A stretch of 64,000 bases of DNA. Origin: Allobosea sp. LC85. Its GTDB lineage: Bacteria > Pseudomonadota > Alphaproteobacteria > Rhizobiales > Beijerinckiaceae. Under the pieces are notes generated by a model, which saw only the letters and a program-made list of their open reading frames with translations, had not been told where the DNA came from and searched no databases. Every line of letters begins with the position of its first letter. Within the stretch, counting starts at the first letter, position 1. A program made the position numbers and the translations under genes. Shown in pieces: positions 27,701 through 35,873 of this stretch. The DNA is taken from positions 226,768 through 290,767 of the forward strand of contig NZ_JPKG01000028.1 in assembly GCF_000735605.1 (NCBI RefSeq), in the 5' to 3' direction.

Positions 27701-28550
27701 GACCTACCCGCTGAAATGCATGCTGACGCCGAATGTCCGCGGCAATGCCGGCTGCTACCGCGCCTTCTCGATCGACGCGCCGAAGGGCTCGATCCTGAAC
27801 TGCGACAAGCCGCTCGCGGTCAACCTGCGGACGCGCACCGGCTGGTACATCGCGCCGAACATCTTCCGCGCCCTGTCGCAGGCTGCGCCGAACCAGGTCC
27901 AGGCCTTCACCGGCCTGCCCGTGGCGGCGAGCGTCTACGGCCGGGACCAGGCAGGCGACACCTATTCCGACATGCTCTTCGTCGGCGGCGGCCAGGGCGG
28001 CTCGGCCCATGGCGACGGCAAGTCCGGCCTTCTCTACCCGACCTCGGCCGCCAACACCTCGATCGAGACCTTCGAGGCTCGCGTGCCGGTGCTCGTCGTC
28101 GAGAAGACCTATCTCACCGACTCCGGCGGTGCCGGCGAGCATCGCGGCGGCCTCGGCCAGCGCGTCCGCCTGCGCAAGCTCTCCGACGATGGTCTCCCGA
28201 CCCTCGTCTCGCTCTATCCGGAGGGCGTCAACAACCCGATCCCGGGTCTGTTCGGCGGCAAGGCGGGCGGCGGAGCATCGGGGCGTGTCATCGATGAGCA
28301 GGGCCATGTCCTCAAGGATGTCGGGACGGGCGACCTCGTCCAGGTCAAGCACCCGCATGAGATCGTCGAGCTCGTGCTCGCTGGTGGTGCGGGCTACGGC
28401 GCGGCGTCGGAGCGCTCACGTGACGCCATCGCCCGCGACATCGCACTCGGCCTCGTCTCGCCGGACGCAGCCAAGCGTGATTACGGGGTGCAGACCAGCC
28501 ATGCAACGCAGGACGTCGGCGAGGCAAAGGCCGGCATCCTTGTTGCCTGA
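24702..28550 (+). CDS. Fused hydantoinase A/B, 5-oxoprolinase type
   Basis: This 1282-residue protein is a full fusion of the ATP-dependent HyuA half (about residues 1-690; phosphate loop DIGGTFTDFIL at 9-19, SFDMGGTTAKA near 287, HGTTLVTNAV near 67) and the HyuB half (about 705-1265; NDPWLCAGHLFDIAVVTPV and VGGGQGGSAHGDG). Family members open cyclic amides such as 5-oxoproline, hydantoins or N-methylhydantoin using ATP. Bacteria often keep HyuA and HyuB as separate genes; fusion resembles eukaryotic oxoprolinases. Context with an OPT-type peptide/metal transporter and AroM suggests uptake and breakdown of pyroglutamyl compounds or cyclic amides. It follows IclR with a 4-bp overlap. Confidence 0.92.
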   Translation: MSNRWRIGFDIGGTFTDFILYDGQERSVRLHKRLTTPHDPSEAALIGLGELTEMAGITLADIGDIVHGTTLVTNAVIERKGSKLGLITTRGFRDILEMGTEQRYDIYDLFLTFPEPLVSRELRLEVAERIDRDGKVVTALDAAAVRAAARELAAAGCEAIAVCFLNSYRNSAHEQEAGRIVREACPELTVSLSSEVVAEIWEYQRFVTTAANAYVQPLMRRYLERLERELSARSFTGSLRLMHSAGGLVSPETARTFPIRLLESGPAGGGLATALFGELAGHKDVISFDMGGTTAKACMIEDGRAEIAPMLEAGRVNRFAKGSGLPIKAPVIDMIEIGAGGGSIAAIDEVGLLKVGPHSAGSDPGPACYGMGGTKPTVTDANLVLGYYDPGFFLGGRMALDLEAARKAVASVAEPLGLSVEEAAWGIHKVVVESMGAAARVHLVEKGKDPRHYAMVGFGGAGPAHAVDVARVLGVRQVIIPPASGAASALGFLAAPLSFDMVQSLPVEFSEGFDAKSVNAVLSELEAQGRKHLIEAGVKPADITVERSADMRLVGQMHDIAVTLPAGTIDTSSLDAIRTAFSTTYSARYTSVYEGARLEAINFRVRCAGPVPSLSLSGAAGGGDAGTKVKGTRQAWFENGWSEATVYDRYALRPGDTISGPAIIEEREATTIVPPGDTVAIDEVLNLLVSVGRASAAETTISADMPLAEAARRIEADPISLEIMWSRLVNVVEEMWLTVCRTAFSLVISEAQDFACELLDPEGETLAHSPRAMPVFNLTLPRAVKALLERYPADTLKPGDVLITNDPWLCAGHLFDIAVVTPVFLGDRVVGLMGTVGHVSDIGGTKDSLRAREIYEEGFQIPPMKLYEAGRINETLVRLLGENVRNSEQVLGDLHSFVAANAIGAERLQSFLSDYGMQDLRALASVVQDRSERAMREAIAALPDGTYHGTVSNNPLGTPMTYPLALTVKGDTIHLDFDGAPPQLPQGGLNCTLNYTMAHATYPLKCMLTPNVRGNAGCYRAFSIDAPKGSILNCDKPLAVNLRTRTGWYIAPNIFRALSQAAPNQVQAFTGLPVAASVYGRDQAGDTYSDMLFVGGGQGGSAHGDGKSGLLYPTSAANTSIETFEARVPVLVVEKTYLTDSGGAGEHRGGLGQRVRLRKLSDDGLPTLVSLYPEGVNNPIPGLFGGKAGGGASGRVIDEQGHVLKDVGTGDLVQVKHPHEIVELVLAGGAGYGAASERSRDAIARDIALGLVSPDAAKRDYGVQTSHATQDVGEAKAGILVA

Positions 28551-28607
28551 CGGCTGAGATCAACGAGCACATCCGCCCCTGCAGGGGCCAATAACGGGGA
28601 CTGAGGC

Positions 28608-30278
28608 ATGATGGACCAACCGCAGGGAGTGCCTCAGCGGCACCCGAGCCTGTTCGAGCCAGGGACACTGGTGCTGATCGCCATTCTTTGCGTCTTTGGC
28701 GCGATCATTGGCATGCAGCTTCTGGTGTCCCTGGGCATCACGGCGAACACATCGCTGATTGGCGCGCTCGCCGCCATGGCGCTTGCACGTGTGCCGGTGG
28801 CGATGTTCACGCGCTATCGCTCGATCCACGTTCAGAACCTGGCTCAGAGCGCCATCTCGTCCGCGACATTCGGTGCTGCCAACAGCCTGCTCCTGCCGAT
28901 CGGCATCCCCTTCCTGCTCGGTCGCTCGGATCTGGTGCTGCCGATGCTGGCAGGCGCCTTCGCCGCGATGTTGCTCGACGCCTACCTGCTCTACCGGATG
29001 TTCGATTCCCGGGTGTTTCCGGCGACCGGTGCCTGGCCCCCGGGGGTTGCCGCCGCCGAGGCGATCAAGGCCGGCGACGAGGGCGGGCGAAAGGCTGTGC
29101 TGATGGGGGTCGGCTTCGTCACCGGCATCCTGGTCTCCTTCGTCAAGGTTCCGCTCGCGGCCATCGGCTTTGTCGGCTCGACGGCGGTTTCCGGCATTCC
29201 GATGTCCGCCTTCGGCGTCGCCTTCATCGGCAATATCTGGGCGCTCTCAATGTTCGGCGTCGGTCTGCTGCTGCGCGGCTATTCCAGCCAGCTCTTCGGC
29301 GGCCCGCTCTTCGCCGACATCATCCCGAAGGGCGATCTGATGGCGGCCTATATCCCGCACGGCTTCATGATCGGTGCAGGACTGGTCGCCCTGTTTCAGG
29401 TCGCGCAGCTTCTGTTCAGGCGCAGCGAAGCCCAAAAGCTGGCCGAAGCCGCCTCCGGCGTCTCGGATGCGGAGGTCAAGCGCGCGCTCGGACTTGGCAC
29501 CGTCGCATATCTCGCGATCGCGGTCTTCATCGCGCTGGTCGGCGGCCTGATGAGCGATATGTCGATCGGGATGCTGATCCTGTTCGTGCTTTATGCGGCC
29601 TTTGCCGCCTATGTGCATGAGCTCATCGTCGGCCTCGCCGCGATGCATTCTGGCTGGTTCCCCGCCTTTGCCGTCGCGTTGATCACGCTGATCATCGGCA
29701 TGCTGATCGGCTTCCCGATGCCGGCGCTTGCCTTGCTGGTCGGCTTCTCCGCCGCGACGGGGCCTGCCTTCGCCGACATGGGCTATGATCTGAAGGCCGG
29801 CTACATCCTGCGCGGCAACGGCGCCGATCCGGTCTTCGAACGCGACGGCCGCCGGCAGCAGCTTTTTGCTGCGATGTTCGCCTTCGTCATCGCCGGTGCG
29901 GTCGTACTGGTCTCCTACCAGTCCTATTTCGACCAGAACCTCGTCGCCCCGGTGAACAAGGTCTATGCCGCGACGATCAAGGCAGGCGTGGCGCCAGGCG
30001 TCGCCTGGCAGCTCTTCCTCTGGGCGATCCCGGGCGCGATCCTGCAGTTGATCGGCGGCCCCAAGCGCCAGATCGGCGTGCTCTTCGCCACCGGCCTGCT
30101 GATCAATTTCCCGATGGCGGGCTGGGCCGTCCTGGCCGGCATCGCCTGCCGGCTGGTCTGGGAGAAGCTGCGCGGCAGCACAGGCGAAGGGGACATGGAG
30201 GTCTTCGCCGCCGGCATCATCGCCGGAGACGCGATCTTCAGCTTCTTCGACTCGGTGATCAAGAACTTCAGGCGCTAG
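28608..30278 (+). CDS. OPT-family oligopeptide/metal-complex transporter
   Basis: This 556-residue protein has about 14 hydrophobic segments. The N-terminal FEPGTLVLIAILCVFGAIIG and GAWPPGVAAAEAIKAGDEGG near residue 142 match the OPT superfamily, whose members import oligopeptides or metal chelates by proton coupling. The order fits the small bacterial OPT type. It sits 57 bp after the hydantoinase gene on the same strand. The TAG stop at 30276-30278 is the left end of repeat copy C, so the C-terminus may be set by a repeat insertion. Confidence 0.88.
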   Translation: MMDQPQGVPQRHPSLFEPGTLVLIAILCVFGAIIGMQLLVSLGITANTSLIGALAAMALARVPVAMFTRYRSIHVQNLAQSAISSATFGAANSLLLPIGIPFLLGRSDLVLPMLAGAFAAMLLDAYLLYRMFDSRVFPATGAWPPGVAAAEAIKAGDEGGRKAVLMGVGFVTGILVSFVKVPLAAIGFVGSTAVSGIPMSAFGVAFIGNIWALSMFGVGLLLRGYSSQLFGGPLFADIIPKGDLMAAYIPHGFMIGAGLVALFQVAQLLFRRSEAQKLAEAASGVSDAEVKRALGLGTVAYLAIAVFIALVGGLMSDMSIGMLILFVLYAAFAAYVHELIVGLAAMHSGWFPAFAVALITLIIGMLIGFPMPALALLVGFSAATGPAFADMGYDLKAGYILRGNGADPVFERDGRRQQLFAAMFAFVIAGAVVLVSYQSYFDQNLVAPVNKVYAATIKAGVAPGVAWQLFLWAIPGAILQLIGGPKRQIGVLFATGLLINFPMAGWAVLAGIACRLVWEKLRGSTGEGDMEVFAAGIIAGDAIFSFFDSVIKNFRR

Positions 30279-30380
30279 AGCATCGGCCCGAAAAGTGCCT
30301 TGCGGTTTTCGGGAAAGCCGATGCGAACACCGAAGGCTGGATCATCGGACCGGATACGAGATCCGATCGATGATCCAGAG
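30276..30380 (+). repeat. Two-hairpin interspersed repeat, copy C
   Basis: The element opens TAGAGCATCGGCCCG, stem I closes with CCGATGC near 30330, and stem II reads GATCATCGGACCGGATA with one base deleted from its right arm. It supplies the stop of the OPT gene and is followed directly by a diverged relative at 30380-30464. Confidence 0.9.
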
Positions 30381-30502
30381 CATGCTGCGAAAAAGTGGCA
30401 ACGGTTTTTCGCAATCGATCACGTTTTCTGCGTTTGGACGATTTCGTCCAAACGCAGCGTGATCCAAGCGCCCGTGTCGGAAACGGCACGGGCGTCCCAT
30501 AG
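30380..30502 (+). repeat. Diverged relative of the two-hairpin repeat plus a third hairpin, upstream of aroM
   Basis: GAGCATGCTGCGAAAAAGTGG opens a stem with GCGAAAAA (30387-30394) pairing TTTTTCGC (30405-30412). A second stem pairs CTGCGTTTGGACGA (30428-30441) with 30444-30457, flanked by GATCACG / CGTGATC arms. A third hairpin pairs CGCCCGTG (30469-30476) with CACGGGCG (30487-30494), immediately upstream of aroM. The two first stems mirror the layout of the repeat in copies A-F, indicating a common ancestor. Confidence 0.75.
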
Positions 30503-30521
30503 GACACTGGAGGGTCGCGCC

Positions 30522-31196
30522 ATGCGCAAACTCGGAACCCTGACCATCGGCCAGGCCCCGCGCTCCGACATCACGCCCATCCTTGACGCGGTGATCGGCT
30601 CCGACCTGCCGCGCCGCCATGCTGGTGTGCTGGACGGGCTGAGCAAGGCCGACATCGAACGCGACTTCTCCCCTCGCGCCGGAGCTGCGGTGCTGATCAC
30701 GAAACTGATCGACGGCAGTTCAGTCATTATCGACAGGAGCCGCACCGAAGCTGCGGCGCAGGCCAAGATCGCCATGCTGGAGGCCGAGGGCTGCAGCACG
30801 ATCCTGATGCTCTGCACGGGCCATTTCGAGACCCTGGCAGCAGACGAGGCAAAACTGATCGAACCTGACCGTATCCTGCCGCCAACGGTCGCCGCCCTCA
30901 CCCAGGGCGCGCAACTCGGCATTATCGTGCCGCTCGCCGAACAGATCGCAAGCGAGGCCGGCAAATGGGCCAGGCTTGATCGCAGCCCGCTCTATGCTGC
31001 GGCCTCGCCCTATGGCGGGTCCGGCCCTAACCTGGCCGAGGCGGCCAGCGACCTCGCCAAGCGCGGTGCCACGCTCCTCCTGATGGACTGCATGGGTTTC
31101 GTCGAGGCCCATCGCCGCGAGGCCGCAGAAGCGGCGAAGTTGCCCGTGATCCTCTCCAACAGCCTGATTGCCAAGCTCGTTTCCGAGATTGTCTGA
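30522..31196 (+). CDS. aroM: AroM family protein
   Basis: This 224-residue protein has the family opening RKLGTLTIGQAPRSDITPIL and later GCSTILMLCTGHFETL and LLLMDCMGF. AroM is named after its place in an E. coli aro operon and has no established biochemical role; the fold resembles Asp/Glu racemase-type or related enzymes, which is inference. The start at 30522 is preceded by GGAGGG at a good distance; the longer frame runs into the repeat region. A GC-rich hairpin (GGCCCT / AGGGCC, 31201-31217) follows. The last 70 bp of the gene are duplicated at 35804-35873. Confidence 0.88.
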   Translation: MRKLGTLTIGQAPRSDITPILDAVIGSDLPRRHAGVLDGLSKADIERDFSPRAGAAVLITKLIDGSSVIIDRSRTEAAAQAKIAMLEAEGCSTILMLCTGHFETLAADEAKLIEPDRILPPTVAALTQGAQLGIIVPLAEQIASEAGKWARLDRSPLYAAASPYGGSGPNLAEAASDLAKRGATLLLMDCMGFVEAHRREAAEAAKLPVILSNSLIAKLVSEIV

Positions 31197-31200
31197 GCAC

Positions 31201-31217
31201 GGCCCTCGCGCAGGGCC
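31201..31217 (+). terminator. Hairpin just after aroM
   Basis: GGCCCT at 31201-31206 pairs with AGGGCC at 31212-31217 around CGCGC, beginning five bases after the aroM stop. No T-tract follows, so termination is uncertain. Confidence 0.4.
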
Positions 31218-31374
31218 CCTACCTCGGGCACCGCAGCAACGAACCAGGATGCGGAAGAGCGAAACCGGCTCGCTGACAAGGCGCCTATCATGCTCGTCCT
31301 CGCGTCAGGACTGAGCCTTGCTCGAAGGCAAGGAGGCAACCCCGCGTACAGCCGCCGCCGGAGAGACGGCACGA

Positions 31375-32676
31375 CTACGCCGCCTTGTCCTTCATGCCGC
31401 CATCGGTCATCCGGTACCAGGTGATGATCGCCGAGACATAAAGCTCGTTCAGCGCATGCAACGGCAGCGGCTTGATCGGCACGATAGGAAAGGGCAGCAG
31501 GGCGCTGTCGCCGCTCACCAGATAACCGGCCATGGCCTTGCCCATAGCGGTCTGCAGGCCGACCCCGCGCCCCATGCAGCCGATATCGATCAGCAGGCCG
31601 GGCTCCGGCTCATGCAGATGGGGCAGGAAATCGCGGGTCAGCGCCACGCGCCCGCACCAGCGATAGTCGAAGCGCAGCCCCTTGGTCTGCGGATACATCT
31701 TGGCGACAACACGTTCAAGATGAGCCCAGTCACTGGCATCGTGCGGTTCGCGGAACGGACCGCGCCCGCCCATCAGCAGGCGGTTGGTGTGATCCTTGCG
31801 AAAATAGAGCAGCAGCTGCCGCGTGTCCGATGTCACCTGGCCCTCGGGCAGGATCGTGCCGGCGAGGTTGTCCGACAATGGCTCTGTCGCGACGATGAAG
31901 GAGTTCGGCCGGATCACCGTCTGGCGCAGTTTGGGGATCAGGTCGCCGGTATAGCCATTGGTGGCGACCACCACGCGCCCAGCCGTCACGCTGGCTCCCT
32001 GGGTGGTTCGCACTATCCAGCTCTCATCCTTGCGCTGCAAGCTGTTGACCGGACTCCGGCCGTGCAGGACAGCGCCGGCGCCAATTGCTGCCCTGGCGAG
32101 GGCGCGCGCATAGGCGAGCGGCTGCACGCCGCCGCCGCGCCTGTCCATCCAACCGCCGAGATAGCGATCCGTGCCGAGCAGACGGGACACCTCGTCGCGG
32201 TCGAGGAACGCCGTTTCGGCACCCTCGTCCGCCCATTCCTCGGCACGGCGCTTCACGGCTTCCACCATCGCCGGCGTATGTGCGCCCTGAATCCAGCCAG
32301 CGCGGCGATGCGGCACCTCCATCTTGTGCTTCTCGATCAGAGCGAAGACCAGATCGGCGGTGGAGCCAACGAAATTGATGAGGGCCCTGCCTGCTTCAGG
32401 ACCAAACTTGGCCCGGATCTCACTCGGATCGTATTTGATTCCGGGAATGACCTGACCACCATTGCGACCCGAGCCGCCCCAGCCAGGTTCTTGCGCTTCC
32501 AGCAGGACGACCGACGCACCGGCTTCGGCCAGATGCAGTGCCGCGGAAAGCCCGGCATAACCGCCACCGATGACGCAGATGTCGGCATGTCGATCGGTTG
32601 CGAGCGGCGGCGTCGGTGAGGCAGCCGGAGCCGTAGCGTGCCAGAGCGAGGGGGCGAGCGGAAAGGGTTCGGCCAT
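31375..32676 (-). CDS. FAD-dependent amine oxidoreductase (PuuB-like)
   Basis: This 433-residue DAO-type flavoprotein has CVIGGGYAGLSAALHLAEAG near residues 34-53 and PGWGGSGRNGGQVIPG near 64-79, as in gamma-glutamylputrescine oxidase. The FAD-binding C-terminal region has IGCMGRGVGLQTAMGKA. It is the last gene of an operon with a polar amino acid importer and is 14 bp from the ATPase gene, suggesting it oxidises the imported solute. The likely regulator, an XRE-cupin protein of the PuuR type, is divergent upstream. Substrate could be a gamma-glutamyl amine or another amine; not proven here. Confidence 0.85.
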   Translation of the reverse strand: MAEPFPLAPSLWHATAPAASPTPPLATDRHADICVIGGGYAGLSAALHLAEAGASVVLLEAQEPGWGGSGRNGGQVIPGIKYDPSEIRAKFGPEAGRALINFVGSTADLVFALIEKHKMEVPHRRAGWIQGAHTPAMVEAVKRRAEEWADEGAETAFLDRDEVSRLLGTDRYLGGWMDRRGGGVQPLAYARALARAAIGAGAVLHGRSPVNSLQRKDESWIVRTTQGASVTAGRVVVATNGYTGDLIPKLRQTVIRPNSFIVATEPLSDNLAGTILPEGQVTSDTRQLLLYFRKDHTNRLLMGGRGPFREPHDASDWAHLERVVAKMYPQTKGLRFDYRWCGRVALTRDFLPHLHEPEPGLLIDIGCMGRGVGLQTAMGKAMAGYLVSGDSALLPFPIVPIKPLPLHALNELYVSAIITWYRMTDGGMKDKAA

Positions 32677-32690
32677 GGCGCGGGCATTCC

Positions 32691-33434
32691 TCAGATCGGC
32701 CGCAGGACGCGGCGCAGGAAATCCTGGGTGCGGGGATTGCGGGGGGCGGAGAGCAGCTCGCGTGCCGACCCTTCCTCGACGATGACGCCCTGATCGAGGA
32801 AGAGCACGCGGTCAGCCACCTCGCGTGCGAAACCCATCTCGTGGGTGACGACCAACATGGTCATGCCCTCTTCCGCCAGACTCTTCATCACCTCCAGCAC
32901 CTCGCCGACCAACTCGGGATCGAGCGCCGAAGTCGGCTCGTCGAAGAGGATGGCCTTGGGCTGCATGGCGAGCGCACGCGCAATGGCGACGCGCTGCATT
33001 TGTCCCCCCGAGAGCTGAGCTGGATAGGCGTCGATCTTGGCGGCAAGCCCGACGCGGGCGAGCAGATCGCGCCCGCGCGCCGTCGCCTCTGCAGCCGGCT
33101 CCTTCTTCACATAGATCGGCCCCTCGACGACGTTCTCGAGCGCCGTGCGGTGCGGGAACAGGTTGAAGCGCTGGAAGACCATCGCCATCGAGGTGCGGAT
33201 GCCGACGATCGACGAGGCATCGCGATCGACCTTGACACCGTCGATATGGACAAGGCCGCCGTCATAGGCTTCCAGCCCATTGATACAGCGCAGGATGGTC
33301 GATTTTCCGGAGCCAGACGGCCCGATCAGGCAGACGACCTCGCCTCTCTCGACGCTTGCCGTGATTCCCTTCAGCACCTGATGCGTGCCAAAGCTCTTGG
33401 TAACGGAGCCGAGTTCGATCATCGCGGGGCTCAT
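32691..33434 (-). CDS. Polar amino acid ABC transporter ATPase (GlnQ/HisP type)
   Basis: This 247-residue ATPase has Walker [10 protein letters not shown] (about residues 38-46), signature [17 protein letters not shown] near 140-156 and Walker [21 protein letters not shown], all typical of the PAAT family. The ATG at 33434 overlaps the permease TGA (ATGA). It energises the permease and family 3 binding protein encoded upstream. Confidence 0.93.
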   Translation of the reverse strand: MSPAMIELGSVTKSFGTHQVLKGITASVERGEVVCLIGPSGSGKSTILRCINGLEAYDGGLVHIDGVKVDRDASSIVGIRTSMAMVFQRFNLFPHRTALENVVEGPIYVKKEPAAEATARGRDLLARVGLAAKIDAYPAQLSGGQMQRVAIARALAMQPKAILFDEPTSALDPELVGEVLEVMKSLAEEGMTMLVVTHEMGFAREVADRVLFLDQGVIVEEGSARELLSAPRNPRTQDFLRRVLRPI

Positions 33435-34093
33435 CGTTTCGTCCCCTTGCCGAAGCGCCGCTCGAGCCAGCCGACGAAAGCGATCAGCGGCAGGCTCATC
33501 GAAAGATAGAGCAGCGCGACCAGCGTGTAGACCGTCATGTTCTTGAAGGTGGAGGAGGCGATCAGGCTACCCTGCAGGGTCAGTTCGGCTACGGTGATGG
33601 TCGAGGCCTGCGACGAATCCTTCAGCATCATGATCATGATGTTGCCGTAGGGCGGCAGGATGATCTTGATCGCCTGCGGCAGCACGACACGGCGCATCAT
33701 CAGGCCCCAGCCCATGCCGATGGATTGTGCCGCCTCGATCTGTCCGTGGTCGACGGCCTCGATACCGGCACGGAAATTCTCGGACTGATAGGCCGAATAG
33801 GCGATCCCGAGCCCCAGGATCGCGGCCTCCAACGCGGTCAGCCTGAGGCCAAACTCCGGCATGACGAAATAAAGATAGAAGAGCTGCACCAGGATCGGGA
33901 TGCCGCGTAGCGTGTTGACGACGAGCTTGGCGATCATGGCCAGCCAGGCGATGCCGGAGACGCGCATCAGCGCCCAGACGAGGCCAAGCAGCGACGACAG
34001 CAGCAGCGAGCCTGCCGTGACAAGAATCGTGAATTTCAGCCCCTGCAGCAGGAGAGGCATGAATTGTGCGGCGTCCCGCATGAAGTTCTGCAT
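33431..34093 (-). CDS. Polar amino acid ABC transporter permease (HisM/GlnP type)
   Basis: This 220-residue protein has about five membrane segments and [23 protein letters not shown] near residues 65-87, with the EAA-like loop [22 protein letters not shown] near 145. Only one permease gene is present, so it should homodimerise or pair with a distant partner. The start at 34093 was chosen from the family N-terminus; the longer frame to 34249 overlaps the binding protein gene and looks non-coding. Confidence 0.9.
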   Translation of the reverse strand: MQNFMRDAAQFMPLLLQGLKFTILVTAGSLLLSSLLGLVWALMRVSGIAWLAMIAKLVVNTLRGIPILVQLFYLYFVMPEFGLRLTALEAAILGLGIAYSAYQSENFRAGIEAVDHGQIEAAQSIGMGWGLMMRRVVLPQAIKIILPPYGNIMIMMLKDSSQASTITVAELTLQGSLIASSTFKNMTVYTLVALLYLSMSLPLIAFVGWLERRFGKGTKR

Positions 34094-34187
34094 GGGGCTC
34101 GAACGGGTCAGAAACTGAGCAGGGCAAGCCGCAAGCGGCGGCTCGCAGAACGAAATGGCGCCCTGTGACGCCGGTCGCGGCCCGGGC

Positions 34188-34946
34188 CTATTCGAGGCCC
34201 CATTTCGCCAGGATCTTGTCGACGCTGCCATCCGCCTTGAGCTTGGCAAGCGCTGTGTTGATCTTCTTCAGCAGTTCACCGTCGCTCTTGCGCACGCCGA
34301 TGCCGACCGAGCCGGTGATCATCGGCTTGTAGGACTTCACCAGCCGCACTTGCGGGAACTGTCCCTGTTTCAAGGTGTAGGCCATGATCGGCTGGTCGGC
34401 GAAGGCGGCCTGGATACGGCCGGCGTTCACATCGGCCAGAATGTCGGGCGAGGTCTTGTAGAGTTTCACCTCGGCGAAAAGGCCGGTCTTCTGCAGCGCA
34501 TCGACATAGGCGGTACCGATCTGGGCACCGACCGTATAGCCCTTCATGTCGGCGAATTCCTTGTAGTCCTTGGTGTCGGAGCTCGGCACCAGCAGGCCTT
34601 CACCATAGGTGTAGATCGGATCGGAGAAGTCGATGACCTCCTTGCGGGCGGCGGTGATGTACATCGCTGCCGAGATCAGATCTATCTTGTTGCTGGTCAG
34701 CGACGCGATCAGCGTGGAGAACTGCATGCCCTCGACCTCGATTTTCAAATCGGCGGTCTTGGCGATCTCCTTGATGAGATCGACCATCACGCCCTCGATC
34801 GTGTTTGTCTTGGTGTCGAGGAAGGTGAAGGGGCTTCCGGTCGGGGTCGAGCCCACTTTCAGAACGGCTTGTGCCCGGGCTGGCGAGAAGGCGCCGACCA
34901 GCGCGCTTCCGGCCAGGATCGACAGAAAGGTCCGACGTTCCATCAC
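34188..34946 (-). CDS. Family 3 amino acid-type solute-binding protein
   Basis: This 252-residue protein has a signal peptide with ERRTFLSILAG (Tat-like) and cleavage near ARAQA. The mature part shows LKVGSTPTGSPFTFLDTKTNTIEGVMVDLIKEIA, the family 3 opening, and RKEVIDFSDPIYTYGEGLLV near residue 100. It is the first gene of the operon and should capture an amino acid or amine. The 93-bp gap to the permease gene contains no recognised feature. Confidence 0.92.
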   Translation of the reverse strand: MMERRTFLSILAGSALVGAFSPARAQAVLKVGSTPTGSPFTFLDTKTNTIEGVMVDLIKEIAKTADLKIEVEGMQFSTLIASLTSNKIDLISAAMYITAARKEVIDFSDPIYTYGEGLLVPSSDTKDYKEFADMKGYTVGAQIGTAYVDALQKTGLFAEVKLYKTSPDILADVNAGRIQAAFADQPIMAYTLKQGQFPQVRLVKSYKPMITGSVGIGVRKSDGELLKKINTALAKLKADGSVDKILAKWGLE

Positions 34947-34993
34947 GATATCCCCTCGTTTTCGGTGTGCTTGCTGCGCGTCCGGCCGTAATT

Positions 34994-35058
34994 TTCACGT
35001 GCGTGAAGATACGAGCATAGGATGATCTTGCTCGCAAGTAATTTCATGTGCATGAAAT
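34994..35058. promoter_or_regulatory. Twin operators for the divergent XRE-cupin regulator
   Basis: Two palindromes of the form TTCAnG-TG-CnTGAA lie in the 133-bp divergent region: TTCACGTGCGTGAA at 34994-35007 and ATTTCATGTGCATGAAAT (perfect, 18 bp) at 35041-35058. Their centres are 49 bp apart. The second ends 21 bp before the regulator ATG at 35080. The shared consensus and position argue for binding by the adjacent regulator and control of both directions. Confidence 0.7.
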
Positions 35059-35079
35059 ATGGGCGAAGATGGAGAAATC

Positions 35080-35667
35080 ATGAGCGCCCCAGCCGCTACC
35101 GGAAACAGCCAACCAGTCGATCAGGAGATCGGCGCGGGCTTGCGCAGACTCAGGCGCGCGCGCCGGCTCTCCCTCGTGGATCTGGCGGCCCGCACCAATC
35201 TATCGATCGGCTTCCTGAGCCAGATCGAGCGTGGCCTTTCCTCACCGACCTTGCGCGTACTCGCTGGCATAGCGGACGCACTCGGCGTCAGCCTCGGCAC
35301 TCTCTTTCCGGCCATGGGAACGCCCGACGGTCAGGCGGCGACGATCGTGCGCGGCTCGGAGCGCAGCGAACTCCAACTCTGGCGTTCAGGCATCCGCAAG
35401 CAGCTGCTGACGCCCCATTCAGAGGGCTCGAAACTGAACGTCTATTTGGTCGAGATGGAGCCCGGCGCCAGCACCGGCGAAGAACCCTACACCCATCACG
35501 GCGAGGAAGCCGGACTTGTTACGCAGGGTGCCATGGTGCTCAACGTCGAGAGCGAAAGCTGGACGCTGCAGGAGGGCGACAGCTTTCGCTTCCTGTCCTC
35601 GCGCCCACACCGCTTCGCCAATGGGGTGGAAGGCCGGACGCGGGTGCTTTGGATCAATGCGTTGTAG
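35080..35667 (+). CDS. XRE-cupin transcriptional regulator (PuuR-like)
   Basis: This 195-residue regulator has an XRE helix-turn-helix (SLVDLAARTNLSIGFLSQIE, about residues 31-50) and a C-terminal cupin domain with EEPYTHHGEEAG near 131-142 and ESWTLQEGDSFRFLSSRPHRFAN near 159-181. This layout matches PuuR-type regulators that sense small amines or amino acids. ATG 35080 has GGAG about seven bases upstream; an ATG at 35059 is an alternative that would start inside the operator. It is divergent to the amino acid importer / FAD oxidoreductase operon, which it probably controls. Confidence 0.9.
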   Translation: MSAPAATGNSQPVDQEIGAGLRRLRRARRLSLVDLAARTNLSIGFLSQIERGLSSPTLRVLAGIADALGVSLGTLFPAMGTPDGQAATIVRGSERSELQLWRSGIRKQLLTPHSEGSKLNVYLVEMEPGASTGEEPYTHHGEEAGLVTQGAMVLNVESESWTLQEGDSFRFLSSRPHRFANGVEGRTRVLWINAL

Positions 35668-35788
35668 ACAGGCTTTCTCACGGCCAGTCCTTCGAGATCG
35701 AGGTGCCGCTCCCGGATGCCTGGCTCGTCGAAGGCGATCTTGACCCGATCAACGCAGCCTTCCACCGCCAACATCTTACCCCCACGTC

Positions 35789-35811
35789 GGCTCAGGTTGA
35801 ACGGAAGCGGC
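35789..35811 (+). repeat. Short repeat R2, copy 1
   Basis: TCAGGTTGAACGGAAGCGGC here is repeated as TCAGATTGAACGGAAGCGGC at 36634-36653. Only two copies were noticed; both lie in gene-poor sequence. Confidence 0.6.
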
Positions 35812-35873
35812 GAAGTTGCCCGTGATCCTCTCCAACAGCCTGATCGCCAAGCTCGTTTCCGAGATTGTTTGAG
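35804..35873 (+). pseudogene. Duplicated 3' fragment of aroM
   Basis: Translated in the aroM frame the fragment gives AAKLPVILSNSLIAKLVSEIV and a stop, the same as the real aroM C-terminus. It has no start and no upstream aroM sequence, so it is a non-coding remnant. The upstream sequence (35789-35811) belongs to another short repeat and meets the fragment in the shared string GAAGCGGC, a possible recombination junction. Confidence 0.75.

Noticed and set aside
25449..28358. Open frame of 969 codons antisense to the hydantoinase gene
   Set aside because: It is a shadow of high-GC codon use on the opposite strand; its translation is an Arg/Asp/His-rich string without motifs, while the sense frame has clear HyuA and HyuB domains.
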